DNA from: Azolla caroliniana
Taxonomy: Eukaryota > Polypodiophyta
Reading direction: 5' to 3'
DNA length: 64,000 nt
NCBI GenBank assembly: GCA_043228905.1
Contig: JBHGNT010000014.1
Location: forward strand, 16,492,001-16,556,000
Each line of letters starts with the position of its first letter. Within the stretch, counting starts at the first letter, position 1. Below, piece after piece: positions 23,501 through 33,265 of the stretch. Position numbers and translations under genes: made by a program. The notes under the pieces are model-generated. The model was given only the letters and a program-made list of their open reading frames with translations, had not been told where the DNA came from and searched no databases.

Positions 23501-24282
23501 TCTGAACAATTGCATAGTGAACAATATTATATGCATTAAGATAGTGAAGAACAATGTTTAACATAGTATGTGTCACGTTACAGGTATTCCTCAATGATAA
23601 TAGCAGCATTCCCTCACTTTTGCATTTGATCCAATCATAACATGATTGACAATGAAACTCATGGGATGGTTGGCCATTGATGATTTAATCACAATACATA
23701 AATGCACCATGTGAATGAACCATGCCAAATGCATCCCTGAACCATAATGAGGAACCCTGTTATAAGCAATCCTAAACAATAGTAACATAGTAAAGAACCC
23801 TAGTACATGCAATAACTCAGAGAAGAATAAAATTATATGCATTTCTGAGCAATAATAATCTAAATTTCCTTCTTTGGTATATGATCCAAGACCCAGAAAG
23901 ATCACAAGACTGCCGATTACAATAATACAACACCCATTACATGGATAATGATATAATATTCACCATCAAATGGATGATGATGATATACTGAAAAGCACAT
24001 GGATGGTGATGGTAGTGATAACTATATCTCTATGGGTAGCCATTGTATTTTTGAAATGCCAAAAAAGAAAAGCAATTTTGTTTTGGACAAAAAGGATGCA
24101 CAGGAAAATGGAAGAACTTGCCTGTACAGCTCTTCAAAACTGAGCCCACTCGCATTATGGTTGTAGATTTCATGGATAGCATCCTCAAGTATCCTCCATG
24201 TCCTCTCTGCGTACTTCGGATCAATCTCCACCTTATGCTTAAATGGCTCGATCTTGAAGCTTTTCTTCTTTGGAAGACTCAT
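20591..24282 (-). CDS. CUL3: Cullin-3, scaffold of CRL3 ubiquitin ligases, two exons
   Basis: Scaffold joining BTB substrate adaptors to RBX1. Coding exons on the minus strand: 24282-24122 (161 nt) and 22634-20591 (2044 nt), giving 734 residues, close to the 732 of Arabidopsis CUL3A. The N-terminus reads MSLPKKKSFKIEPFKHKV, EIDPKYAERTW, then AIHEIYNHNASGLSFEELYR|NAYNMVLHKFGEKLY. This matches plant CUL3 and not CUL1 or CUL4. The cullin repeats and homology domain follow without breaks (FRYLQEKDVFEKYYKQHLAK, LEGMFTDMKTSKD). The neddylation site lies in IVRIMKSRRVL, Lys about 678, and the chain ends DRKLYRYLA. The only frame-preserving donor for the coding intron is GC (AG|GCAAGT at 24121-24120), so this is a GC-AG intron. 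The gene looks intact and functional. Confidence 0.96.
23319..23523. repeat. Tandem duplication in cullin-3 intron
   Basis: Two copies of about 104 bp start at 23319 and 23423 with GCAATCTTGAGCAAAAA and end in TTGCATAGTGAAC. Looser copies of words such as CATAGTGAAGAAC and AACAATAATAGCATA recur through 22640-23870, so most of the intron appears to be an old decayed array. Confidence 0.75.
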
Positions 24283-24587
24283 CCTTCTCGATCTTTCTTC
24301 TTCTTAGACACAAAACCCTGAAATATGGAGGGAAATATAGCAACTAAATCTCGTCAAAGAAAAAAACCAGGGGTATTTGTTTGTGAGAAACAACACAAGG
24401 AGCGTAGTCGAAGAAAAAGCAGAAGGAAATCGTAAGGGAAAAAAGAGCAGAGACAATCGTAAGAAAAGAGAAATGGTGCCAAAAAAAAACAGAGAAAGAA
24501 CGTAGTAAATCGTAGAGGAGGAAAGGGCGGGGCGGAAATCGTCGGGAAGCAGGGAGGAATTTAGTGTGAAGGAGAAGATTGTATTAG

Positions 24588-24632
<45 letters not shown>

Positions 24633-24829
24633 GGTACCTTGAGATCTCTCTGTCTGCACAGAGAGAGACAGAAAGGCAGAGAGAAACTGGAATATGCTGT
24701 GTCACGGGGGCGACAGCGATGGCGAAACACAGAGAGAAGAAAAAGGCTATTACAAATTTCTGCTTCTCTTCTCTTCTTCTTCTTCTTCTTCTTCTTCTTC
24801 TTCTTCTCTAAATGAGATGCTCTGCATCT

Positions 24830-24875
<46 letters not shown>

Positions 24876-25574
24876 CTGGCTCTGTCTCTGGCTATGTCTC
24901 TATTGAGTCTATGGGGGTCTGAAAGAAAGCCCAGGCAAGAGTGGTGGTCACTACCATTGGTCATTGGTCTGTCTCTATGAGCAAGCCTTATTTGTGTGTG
25001 TGTGTGTGTGTGTGTGTTGTCTGTAGGCCATTGGCTAGGCCATTCGGGAACTCGCCTTTGGCAGGCCCCCCTCCCCTGCCTTCCATCCCCTTCTCACCCG
25101 TTGCCGCAAGCAACCCCTTCTTGGGCAATAACGACTGAAACAATAGGTAATAATAATATATAGTCAGGGCACCAGTTTGCCCCCCGAAAGATGCGTCAGC
25201 CCCTTTGCTTGAGTGCAAGACGGCGGGCAACACCGTGCACTTGCTTGGAGCACAAACAACCCCAAAAGGACTTTTCTATACACGTTGGTAAGCAGCAATA
25301 AACTCTCTGCCTGCTGAGTTTTAGTAGTAATGGCGAGTGTTGTAAGGAAATTCTAGCATTTTGTGGGGAAAAAAGTATCAGAGGACATTGATCTCATTGA
25401 GAAGTGATTCCAACACTTAAGGGGTGCACCATGACCAGGATGGAGGTTGATGAAATGAAAATGCATTTAGTTATCCACTTTGTTGGCAAAGAATGGGTGT
25501 CCCATTAAAGAGCTCATAAAATTCAAGCACTATGAGGAACTTATCAATGTTTTCCTTCCAATGGAAAGTCAAGT
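24283..25574. other. Cullin-3 5' region with GA/TTC/CT tracts, then repeat-poor spacer
   Basis: The first 650 bp are the probable cullin-3 5' UTR and promoter. They contain GA (about 24588-24628), CTT (about 24775-24807), CT (about 24834-24871) and GT (about 24994-25017) microsatellites, which in plant core promoters often act as GAGA or Y-patch-like elements. No clear TATA box was found. From about 25020 to 25574 the sequence becomes more GC-rich and has no recognisable gene. It may be old transposon DNA leading into the LTR at 25575. Confidence 0.5.
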
Positions 25575-26031
25575 TGTTAGAGCTTAATCTTAATGTAAGC
25601 ATGAAATAAGTAAATGTAATATAGACAGAGAAGAAAAGAGAGAGAAAGAAGGGTGTCAATCCACCCGACCACCCCTAAGTGAAGGGATCGAGACAGAGTC
25701 GAGCCTCGATTGGCGTCTCATACCACCAACTTGGCATCAAGTCATACCGAGTACTTGCGCACTCACTACAAGTGTTTAATCACCACAAGATCAGAGTCTC
25801 AAGGTAGTCGAATGATGTGTCTAATGAGGGTAACTAGGCCTCATATTTATCGCCGGACCTAAGGGCCCCAAGCAAACTCACACTTGGCCCGTAGGGTTGT
25901 CTCAATTCCTAGGATTAAAAGCAATCCCCCATTCTTTACACTCTCGATTAACCTTCACACTTTATCCTCGTGTGTAGATTCATACTACAGTATAACTTAC
26001 CATGGGATAATTTATGGTCATGCCCGTAACA
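25575..26031 (-). mobile_element. Gy1 chromovirus: 3' LTR
   Basis: Read on the minus strand, the LTR starts TGTTACGGGCATG right after a purine tract (AAAGAGGGGGGGAG, 26032-26045) and ends in CTCTAACA. It is 457 bp with TG...CA ends. Its position just downstream of the Gy1 chromodomain tail makes it the 3' LTR of that element. The partner 5' LTR is not in the window. Confidence 0.75.
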
Positions 26032-26344
26032 TACTCCCCCCCCTCTTTAAAACATTGCACTCTTGCAATGAAAATTTAGGGAAGTTAGTTTTAATGGTGT
26101 TTTCTCGTTCCCATGTAGCATCCTTTATAGATTTATCCATCCATTTCATTTTTAATTCTCATATTGTTTTAGACTGCCAATATTGTCGCAGACATGACTG
26201 TAGTCATGTCAAGATTCAAACTCTTCACCTCTTATATATAGTCAAGTGTTATGTTCTAACCAATACATCCAAATACATGGTCATGTTATGTATATCTTAG
26301 TATATTATTCCTAGATTATCTATTTCAAGTTCTAGGAGTTTTTA

Positions 26345-26373
26345 GAAAGTTCTAGAACTAGAAGGTTCTAGAA
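26345..26373. promoter_or_regulatory. Two adjacent perfect heat-shock elements
   Basis: GAAagTTCtaGAA (26345-26357), then cta, then GAAggTTCtaGAA (26361-26373). Each is a perfect three-unit HSF-binding motif of the nGAAnnTTCnnGAAn type. They end about 42 bp before the TATA box at 26415. The same architecture gives heat-induced transcription to the ONSEN/ATCOPIA78 LTR of Arabidopsis; activity here is inferred. Confidence 0.8.
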
Positions 26374-26414
26374 TATTTACCCAAATATTCTAATGCATGT
26401 ACTTCAACTCGCAA

Positions 26415-26422
26415 TATAAATA
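26415..26422 (+). promoter_or_regulatory. TATA box of the heat-shock-type solo LTR
   Basis: TATAAATA inside GCAATATAAATACTTG, about 42 bp downstream of the paired heat-shock elements and about 270 bp before the LTR end, as expected for an LTR promoter. Confidence 0.6.
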
Positions 26423-27179
26423 CTTGTAACCTCCTTAGTCCCTTTCAAGGGATTCAACACCAATCATTGACATATTAATCTAGTTTTTCCTCGTTTCATG
26501 CCATATTGTCTCCTTGATCTTCATATTTGTCTTCATGCTTTCCAGTTAATCCTAGCTTCCTAAGTTCATAGTCTCATCACTCACAACTTCTATAGTTTCT
26601 AGCCTCATACTTCGAGTTCCACGTTTGTAACTTATCGTTCGTAGCTTCGTCATCCGTGCTCTATCGTAGTCCAGGGTTGGTGTGTCCGTAACAAATGTTT
26701 TGTCTTAATATTGAGAAATTTCTATGGTACATGTGGTTTAGAAGTTAAATCTTAAGAAGTAACTTGAGCTTCAATTGTAACTGTATTGTCGCCAAAACCA
26801 AGAAGTTCTTTTAAACAACTTACATGAAAAACTGGATGGATTTCGACACCATCAAGAAGAGTTAGATGATAGCTGATGAATCAATGCATTTGAGGATTGT
26901 AAATGGTCTACACAACTCTAGGGCTAACTTAGAACACTTACCCATAGACAATGACTTAGAATTGTGAGGTACACGTAGAAATACCTTTTGTCTAGGGTTG
27001 AATACACGAGGTTGCTTATTATGGTCGACATAAAAACACGCTCTATCTTGAGCTATTTTCTCATGCAATATGCAACATATCTTGAATATCCCTTAGAAAG
27101 TTTTGCGTACTTCGCAACTCATCATGATGTATATTAACATCAATCAAGGCTCGTGGCTGAAAGCCATACATCAACATAA

Positions 27180-27832
27180 TGATGAGTTCGGACCTTAGAT
27201 CTATGAGAAAGATAGACTGAAATAGTACACAACGTGGAAATAGAAAACAGAAAAACAAAACAGAGAATGCACAGTCCACAATATTTATGTGGAAACCCTA
27301 AAACGGGAAAAAAACCACGAGACAACAGAATTTTACTATGAATAGAGATACAAAGGGAAGATTTACAAGTCTCTGTAAAACAGATTATACCCACTTAGAG
27401 TTTAGGCAAGTTCCACTAAACTCTGCCTCTCTCACACCCACACTCTCGCATCTCTTCCTACTCTTTATTACTCTCTCTTTTGCACTCAACTACAAAAGCT
27501 CTAACTTGCATCATCACCATAATGGTTGCCCTAGGTGTATTTATACTCATACAGAGTATGGGCTATTTACAAATGTAGCTTATTATTATTATATATAATG
27601 TATATAGTAATTAATCTGCGCAACTTGTCGGCCTTGCCTTCACTTGGAGCACCATCAATGTAGTCGACTATCATAGTTGGCTCTCTATCTCCTCCAAGAA
27701 CCAGTCGAAGACCCTGTCGACTCGCTGGTCGATCCGACCGACCATCCTGTATTCGGCCCGTCGATTCGATTGCCAACTTCTTCCTAGACTTCGACTGTCG
27801 ACTTCTCCCATTGGAGGGACAAATTCCTAACA
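27180..27832 (-). mobile_element. Solo LTR in Gy1 integrase, perfect target duplication
   Basis: 653 bp with TG...CA ends. On the minus strand it starts TGTTAGGAATTTGTCCC and ends GAACTCATCA. It is flanked by CATAA at 27175-27179 and CATAA at 27833-27837. Taking out the LTR and one CATAA joins the Gy1 integrase frame as NPF|MLMYGF. The start sequence is typical of Ty1/copia LTRs, but without internal sequence the superfamily is an inference. Confidence 0.85.
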
Positions 27833-28478
27833 CATAAAAGGATTATATCCTGTCAATGTATGTTTGGAGCTATTATAAGCAAACTCCAATTTTGGGAGAT
27901 AACATTCCCATTTTGTTGGCTTTGTAGCAACATATGCTTGAAGCATGTCCTCAATAATTTGATTTATAGTTCATTTTGCCCGTCAATTAGATTGAGGATG
28001 ATTTGTGGAGCTCATGCTCAATGTAGTTTCTAACTTCTTATAAAGGTCCGTCCAAAAGCCGTTAGTAAACTTTGGATCTCGATCCCTCACAATATCCATC
28101 GGTAACCCATAAAAAGGAAATAATTCATCAATGAATTGGTAAGCCAATTCAGGAGTTGTTACCATGATTTTAGTAACAATAAATCTGCCCATTTTAGTTA
28201 GTCTATCAACTACAACCCATATGGCATCATGAGCTTTTTGGGTGCGAGGAAGGTTAACGATAAAATCCATGTATATACTTTCCGACTTATCGTTGGGAAT
28301 TTCTAAGGGATGTAAAAGTCGAACAGGTTTAAGTCGCTCGACTTTGTTAAGTTACATTGATGACATTTAGTCACATAGTTATGTATGTCAAGACGCATCT
28401 TAGGCCAATAGAATTGAGTGGAGATAAGAACGAGTGCGAGATGTATTCTAGGGTGCCCTGTTGAGGGTGCATCATGGC

Positions 28479-28886
28479 TGTAAAGAATCGGGTATGATTC
28501 TTGTGTAAAGGAAGAGATGTGTGTTATGTGTATGTGTGAGAGGAATTAGAGGAGAGATGAGAGAACACAAGATAGATAGAAAAAGGAATACTCAAGAAGA
28601 AGGTGTATATTTCACAAGTAGAATAAGATTTACAAAATGTAGCATAACAAGGAGTGACAACCAACTTAGTATGAAGTATGAGGAGGGTGCTTTATATAGA
28701 GTCACCCTCTCTCTTCATTAACTAACTACAACAACCACTCTCTCTCTTGGGGAATGTGAAGACTCATAGTCATGGGAAATATGTAACTCATTAGCTATGT
28801 GTCATAGAATATGATTCTATGACACATAGTTAATGTGTAGAGTGTAGTGGTGTGACTCTTGACCTTTGAGTAATCATAGATTCTCA
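28479..28886 (-). mobile_element. Co1 copia: 3' LTR
   Basis: 408 bp. On the minus strand it runs TGAGAATCTATG to GATTCTTTACA and lies downstream of the Co1 pol remnant. It contains a perfect 13-bp-arm palindrome (28798-28826). The same LTR occurs in the opposite orientation at 31409-31816 with about eight differences. Confidence 0.85.
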
Positions 28887-31408
28887 AGAGGTGTGTGAAG
28901 ATTCGTGTTGATGTGTTGAAAGTCGACATCTCCGGCCTGTACGCGCTCTTGAATGAAGTGATAGCGCACTTCGATATGCTTTGTGTGTGTGGAACACCGG
29001 GTTCTGAGTCAGATATATACTGCTCATGTTGTCGTAGTAAATGGGAGTCAAAGGGGATGCCCAGATCCTTCAAAATCCTCTTGAGCCATACAACTTCACA
29101 TGCAGCTACGGCTGCGCCCCTGTATTCGGCCTCCATACTCGAAAGAGCTACGGTTGGTTGTTTCTTGCTACTCCACAAAATTGCTCCGCTGCCAAGGGAG
29201 AAGACAAAACCAGAGGTTGATTGTCGATCGGCTTTGTAGCCGGCCCAGTCGGCATCCGTGTACCTTCGAGTCGAGTTGATGTGGCCGATGCGTAAAGGAT
29301 GTCGTAATCCATTGTGCCACTCACGTATCGTAATACTCGTTTAACGCAATTGAAATGGATATCTCGCGGAGTTTGCATGAATTGGCTAAGGAGGCCGACC
29401 GGATAGTTGAGGTCGGGTCGCGTGATTGTGAGATAGATGAGGCTCCCGATAAGTTGTCGATATTGATTCGGCTCGCACTCGTTTGTGCCGGAGTCGGCAT
29501 CTAGTTTGAGGTTTCGATCGAGAGGGGTTGCCATAGATTTGCACTCTGTCATCCCGAACTTGTATAATAAGTTGAGAATGTAGTGCCGTTGAGAGATTAT
29601 AATGCCGACCAGAGTCCGAATTACCTCGATGCCTAGGAAGTAATGAAGCTCCTTCATGTCCGTCATCTCGAATTTGTTGGAGAGGAGGGACTTCACCTTG
29701 TTGACGTCGACTAAATGCTCACCTCCAATGACCAGATCATCCACATATAGGATGATGACAATCGAGCTTCTAGAGTCATTTTGTACGTAGAGGGAGTTGT
29801 CGGATTTTGACATTTGAAAGCCGATTTGATGAAGATATTGCGTAATCTTCGAATGCCAAGCACGCGTTGCTTGCTTGAGGCCGTAGAGTGGCTTCTTGAG
29901 TCGGTACACGACTTTCGGATGAATGCACGATTCGAAGCCGGGAGGTTGTACCATGTACACCTCCTCTTCTAATTCACCTTGGAGGAAAGTGTTCTTAACG
30001 TTCATCTGGTGGAGGTGCCACCCTTTCACCGCTGTGAGTGCAATTATGGTCTGCATAGTCGTCATCTTTGCCACCGGGGCAAATGTCTCTTCATAGTTGA
30101 CTCCATGTGACTGAGTGTATCCTTTCACTACGAGTCGAGCTTTGTAACGGTTTACGGAGCCATCGACATTATACTTCACCTTGTAGATCCATCTGTAGCC
30201 AATTGCCTTCTTGTGCGGTGAGTGGGGAACAAGATCCCATGTCTCATTCTTGGAGAGTGCTTGCATCTCCTCATTCATCGCTTCAACCCATCTAGGGTCC
30301 TTCGCGGCTTCGGAAAACATTTTCGACTTCGGTACTGTCGCCACCTTCATCATAAAGGTGTAATGGTACGCCATATAATTGCTGTAGCCAAATTGGGTGG
30401 ATCGACGAAGCTTCTCATTTGTGGATACTAAGGCTTTCTTTGCTCCATTTGTTGGGATATCAAGGCCTTCGAACTCACTATTGAGGGAGTGAGTCGATTC
30501 ATTGCCGTTGAAATGATTGTCTTCATACTCCGACATTTTCGCCTTGCCGTTGTCCAGCTTCGAACTCGGTCGAGATGTGCTTTGATCGTTCAGAGGCTCT
30601 TGTGGCCCACTAAGCCTTGTCGTAATTGGACTTTCTTCAAACATGTGCATAAGGTGATCTTCATTTTCTATCTCTTGTTCGGTAGATTCCGGGTCAAGCG
30701 AAATCAGAGTCGAAGTTGTCTCTGGTGCATACCAAGATGTGGACTCGTCGAAAACAACGTCTCGACTTACTCGAGATTTTCGAGTTGAGGGGTTATAACA
30801 CTTGTACCCCTTTTGCTCTAGTGAGTATCCTATGAGGATACATTTCTTCGACTTCGGGTCAAGCTTTTGTCACTTTTCGTCGGGGATGTGCACATACGCA
30901 ATCAAGCCGAATATCCGAACATGTGATAGATCTGGCTTCTTTTCGAAAAACTTCTCTTGCGGCATGAGTTCATGCACGCCGGATGTTGTACACCGATTCA
31001 TGAGATAGACGATCATGTTAGCTGCTTCCGCCCAATGCTATTTCAGCATGTGCTTTTCGTTAAACATAGCTCGTGCCACTTTGAGGATGTGCCGATTCTT
31101 GTGTTCGGCTACTCCGTTTTGTTGTGACGTATGTCGACACGAAAATTCTCGCCAAATCCCTTCATTTTGAAGATACGTCGTAAACTCATCCGAGAAATAT
31201 TCTTTGCCTCCATCCGATCGAAGGCACCATACGTGTCAACTAGTAGTTTTTTCGACTCCATTCGTGAATTTTTGGAAGTGTTCGAACACTTTGCTCTTTT
31301 GCCACATCGGGTAGATCCAAGTGTGCCTATAGAAGTCGTCGATAAAGGTCACCTAGTATCAATGTTGAGAATCAAGCTCAACATAGCACAATGTGTGAAC
31401 ACACCTTT
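28887..31408 (-). pseudogene. Co1: Ty1/copia pol remnant (integrase to RNase H)
   Basis: Integrase starts near 31350 (VTFIDDF, then DGGKEYFSDEFT, QQNGVAEHKNRHILK), with frame breaks. Reverse transcriptase occupies 30650-29148: RYKARLVVKGYTQ, MNVKNTFLQGELEEEVYM, KKPLYGLKQATRAWH and YVDDLVIGG. RNase H follows after frameshifts (WSSKKQPTVALSSMEAEYRG). The first catalytic Asp, normally in QLDVKTAFL, is Asn (HQMNVKNTFL), so the enzyme is dead even where the frame is open. Gag, protease and the start of integrase are missing at the inverted junction near 31350-31408. Confidence 0.85.
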
Positions 31409-31816
31409 TGAGAATCTATGATTACTCAAAGGTCAAGAGTCACACCACTACTCTCTACACATTAACTATGTGTCATAGAATCATATTCTATGATACATAA
31501 CTAATGAGTTACATATTCCCCATGACTATGAGTCTTCACATTCCCCAAGAGAGAGAGTGGTTGTTGTAGTTAGTTAATGAAGAGAGAGGATGACTCTATA
31601 TAAAGCACCCTCCTCATACTTCGTACTAAGTTGGTTGTCACTCCTTGTTATGCTACATTTTGTAAATCTTATTCTACTTGTGAAATATACACCTTCTTCT
31701 TGAGTATTCCTTTTTCTATCTATCTTGTGTTCTCTCATCTCTCCTCTAATTCCTCTCACACATACACATAACACACATCTCTTCCACTACACAAGAATCA
31801 TACCCGATTCTTTACA
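31409..31816 (+). mobile_element. Co1-family LTR in inverted orientation
   Basis: 408 bp on the plus strand, TGAGAATCTATG to GATTCTTTACA, the mirror of 28479-28886. It is preceded by GAACACACCTTT, which resembles the end of Co1 pol (CTTCACACACCTCT) next to the other LTR. It is followed directly by a primer-binding site. It therefore has a 3'-LTR-like left flank and a 5'-LTR right flank. Confidence 0.85.
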
Positions 31817-32005
31817 TGGTATCAGAGCGATTTGGTAGCTCAATCCAGCCCACTCACCTCATCGTGATCGTGTGTTGTGCTCTACGCCGACGTTCAAGAA
31901 GAACTGGCTCATCGCTATCGTAGTACCACTCATAGCTCGTGTTCGAGAGAGAAGGAAAAGAAGAAAGGAAGCTTAATCGACAATGAATACTCAAATGGGG
32001 AGCGA
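31817..32005 (+). pseudogene. Co1 family: primer-binding site and gag start, truncated
   Basis: TGGTATCAGAGC at 31817-31828, directly after the LTR, is the classic plant copia site complementary to initiator tRNA-Met. The leader then reaches ATG at 31983, reading MNTQMGS, the same gag start as in Co2. The frame is cut at 32005 by the end of the Gy2 LTR. Confidence 0.85.
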
Positions 32006-33265
32006 TGTCGTGAGAATCCGTCACTATGTGTGGATCGTGAGACGGAACCGTTGGGGTTATGAACTGGAAGGAATTAGTACACACACTGTTGTTGGGCTAA
32101 GAATGGCCTCACCCCCCTCCCAAGGGGGTTACGTGAGAGAGAGAAAGAAGGAGAGTGAAAATAAGAAGTGACACAAAATGAGAGGGGAAAAATCTATATT
32201 CCATTATGCCCCATGGGTGGGGTTTATATACTACAAGGGGTAACCGTTACAAAGAAAGAAGGAGACAAGTAGGGAGTTACATTTCTTACCCACTTTCTCA
32301 CCTTTGTACACATACACACCAATATGCATGTGTTCATACACATACTAATCCTCATTCACTCATTCATATTACACATACACATCAACCATATTATCGTGTT
32401 CCACCCCTTATGCCTCCCGTATATCCTTATGGGTAACACACACGCACAACACAAGCAAGATTCACATATAAGATAAGTAGATGAGAGGAAACATTCGTTT
32501 ATTGTAAAAGAAATCTATCCTTTATAAACTTAGAATCATGTTACAATGGATTGGATATGAAAATGAGAGATAAAACTTTTAAAGAAAGGAGCCAACATCC
32601 ATATAAGGAGTGGTCCAATATGAATATGAGAGATTATTGTTGAAAGGAAGGAGCCAACAACCATGTAAGGAGTGGTCCGATATCAATATGAGAGAGATTT
32701 CTTCCCCCAAGGATTGAGAGAGAGAAGAAGAAGAAGAAAAAAAAAGTAGAGGGAAAAAATGGAACTTATATCGAGCTCTTTGTTGATCCCCCTTCCCAAT
32801 GTTACTTTGCATGTCCACTTTTAGTTGCATGCTTCCATTTTTAGTTGCATTCCTTTTACTTTTAGTTGCATGTGACCGTTCGTATAATTCCGTCCGAAAC
32901 GTCCACGCGGCCATGCACGTGTACGCCCGAAACTTGCACACGCGCGTACGCCCGAAACGTGCACACCATATAGTGAACATTCTGTGCTCCACACATTGAT
33001 ATAATGAATAGGTTTTGGCTTTCTATATATATTGGGGAATCCAATGTTATCTTATCTATGTGGGATATCTTACAGTTTTGTTTTCCCCCCCTTTTCTCTT
33101 CAAACTTCTCACTCACATAACGTGATGCTTGTTTATCCATTTCATGCGTAGGAAAATACGTTATGAAGCTCTTGAAGACATCTATCTTTCCACATCAATA
33201 CATTAAGGTAATCTTAAATAATTATTTTACTAGTTTTCATATCGTGTGTGGAAAACCACACGACA
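32006..33265 (-). mobile_element. Gy2 gypsy: 3' LTR (carrying a solo LTR)
   Basis: On the minus strand it begins TGTCGTGTGGTTTTCC at 33265, right after the purine tract TTTGGTGGGGGTGAA, and ends GATTCTCACGACA at 32006. Without the 32087-32438 insert and one 5-bp repeat it is about 903 bp. The outer 450 bp match the truncated 5' LTR at 55480-55930. The 5 bp outside its left end are AGCGA; the matching right flank of Gy2 has been lost. Confidence 0.85.
32087..32438 (-). mobile_element. Solo LTR inside the Gy2 3' LTR, perfect target duplication
   Basis: 352 bp with TGTT...AACA ends, flanked by CACAC at 32082-32086 and 32439-32443. The sister LTR at 55480-55930 lacks it and reads straight through ATTAGTACACACACGCACAAC near 55549-55568, which proves the insertion. 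A TATATAAAC on the minus strand favours minus orientation. No internal region is attached. Confidence 0.88.

Larger units (their letters stand above)
26184..26693 (+). mobile_element. Solo LTR with heat-shock elements, inserted in Gy1
   Basis: About 510 bp with TG...CA ends (TGTCGCAGACATG ... GTCCGTAACA), sitting in the Gy1 chromodomain. The flanks AATAT (26179-26183) and AATGT (26694-26698) form an imperfect 5-bp target duplication with one mismatch. Two perfect heat-shock elements (26345-26373) lie upstream of a TATAAATA at 26415, which suggests a plus-strand promoter. No internal coding region is attached, so it is a solo LTR. An alternative left end at TGTTATGTTC near 26239 is possible but would leave unexplained DNA outside the element. 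Confidence 0.65.
26032..28478 (-). pseudogene. Gy1: decayed Ty3/gypsy chromovirus integrase and chromodomain
   Basis: Pieces on the minus strand: 28478-27833, 27174-26694 and 26183-26032, separated by two solo LTRs. Order: integrase zinc finger (HPRIHLALVLISTQFYWP..., NYVTKCHQC), catalytic core (MDFIVNLPRTQ, WVVVDRLTK, RDRDPKF), YGFQPRALIDV, VFLRVPHNSKSL, the remains of a chromodomain region, and a tail ATWERENTIKTNFPKF then LQECNVLKRGG. Stops and frame changes interrupt it, and protease and reverse transcriptase are absent because the copia element Co1 cuts in at 28479. Removing the insert at 27180-27832 restores NPF|MLMYGF in frame. Confidence 0.8.

Noticed and set aside
24566-24964. Arg/Glu- and Ser/Leu-rich frames around the cullin-3 5' region
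   Set aside because: They translate the GA, CT and CTT microsatellites. The true coding start is at 24282 on the minus strand.
26239-26693. Alternative left end of the heat-shock LTR at TGTTATGTTC
   Set aside because: It would leave about 55 bp of non-chromodomain DNA outside the element. The end at 26184 rejoins the Gy1 reading better and gives a near-matching 5-bp flank.
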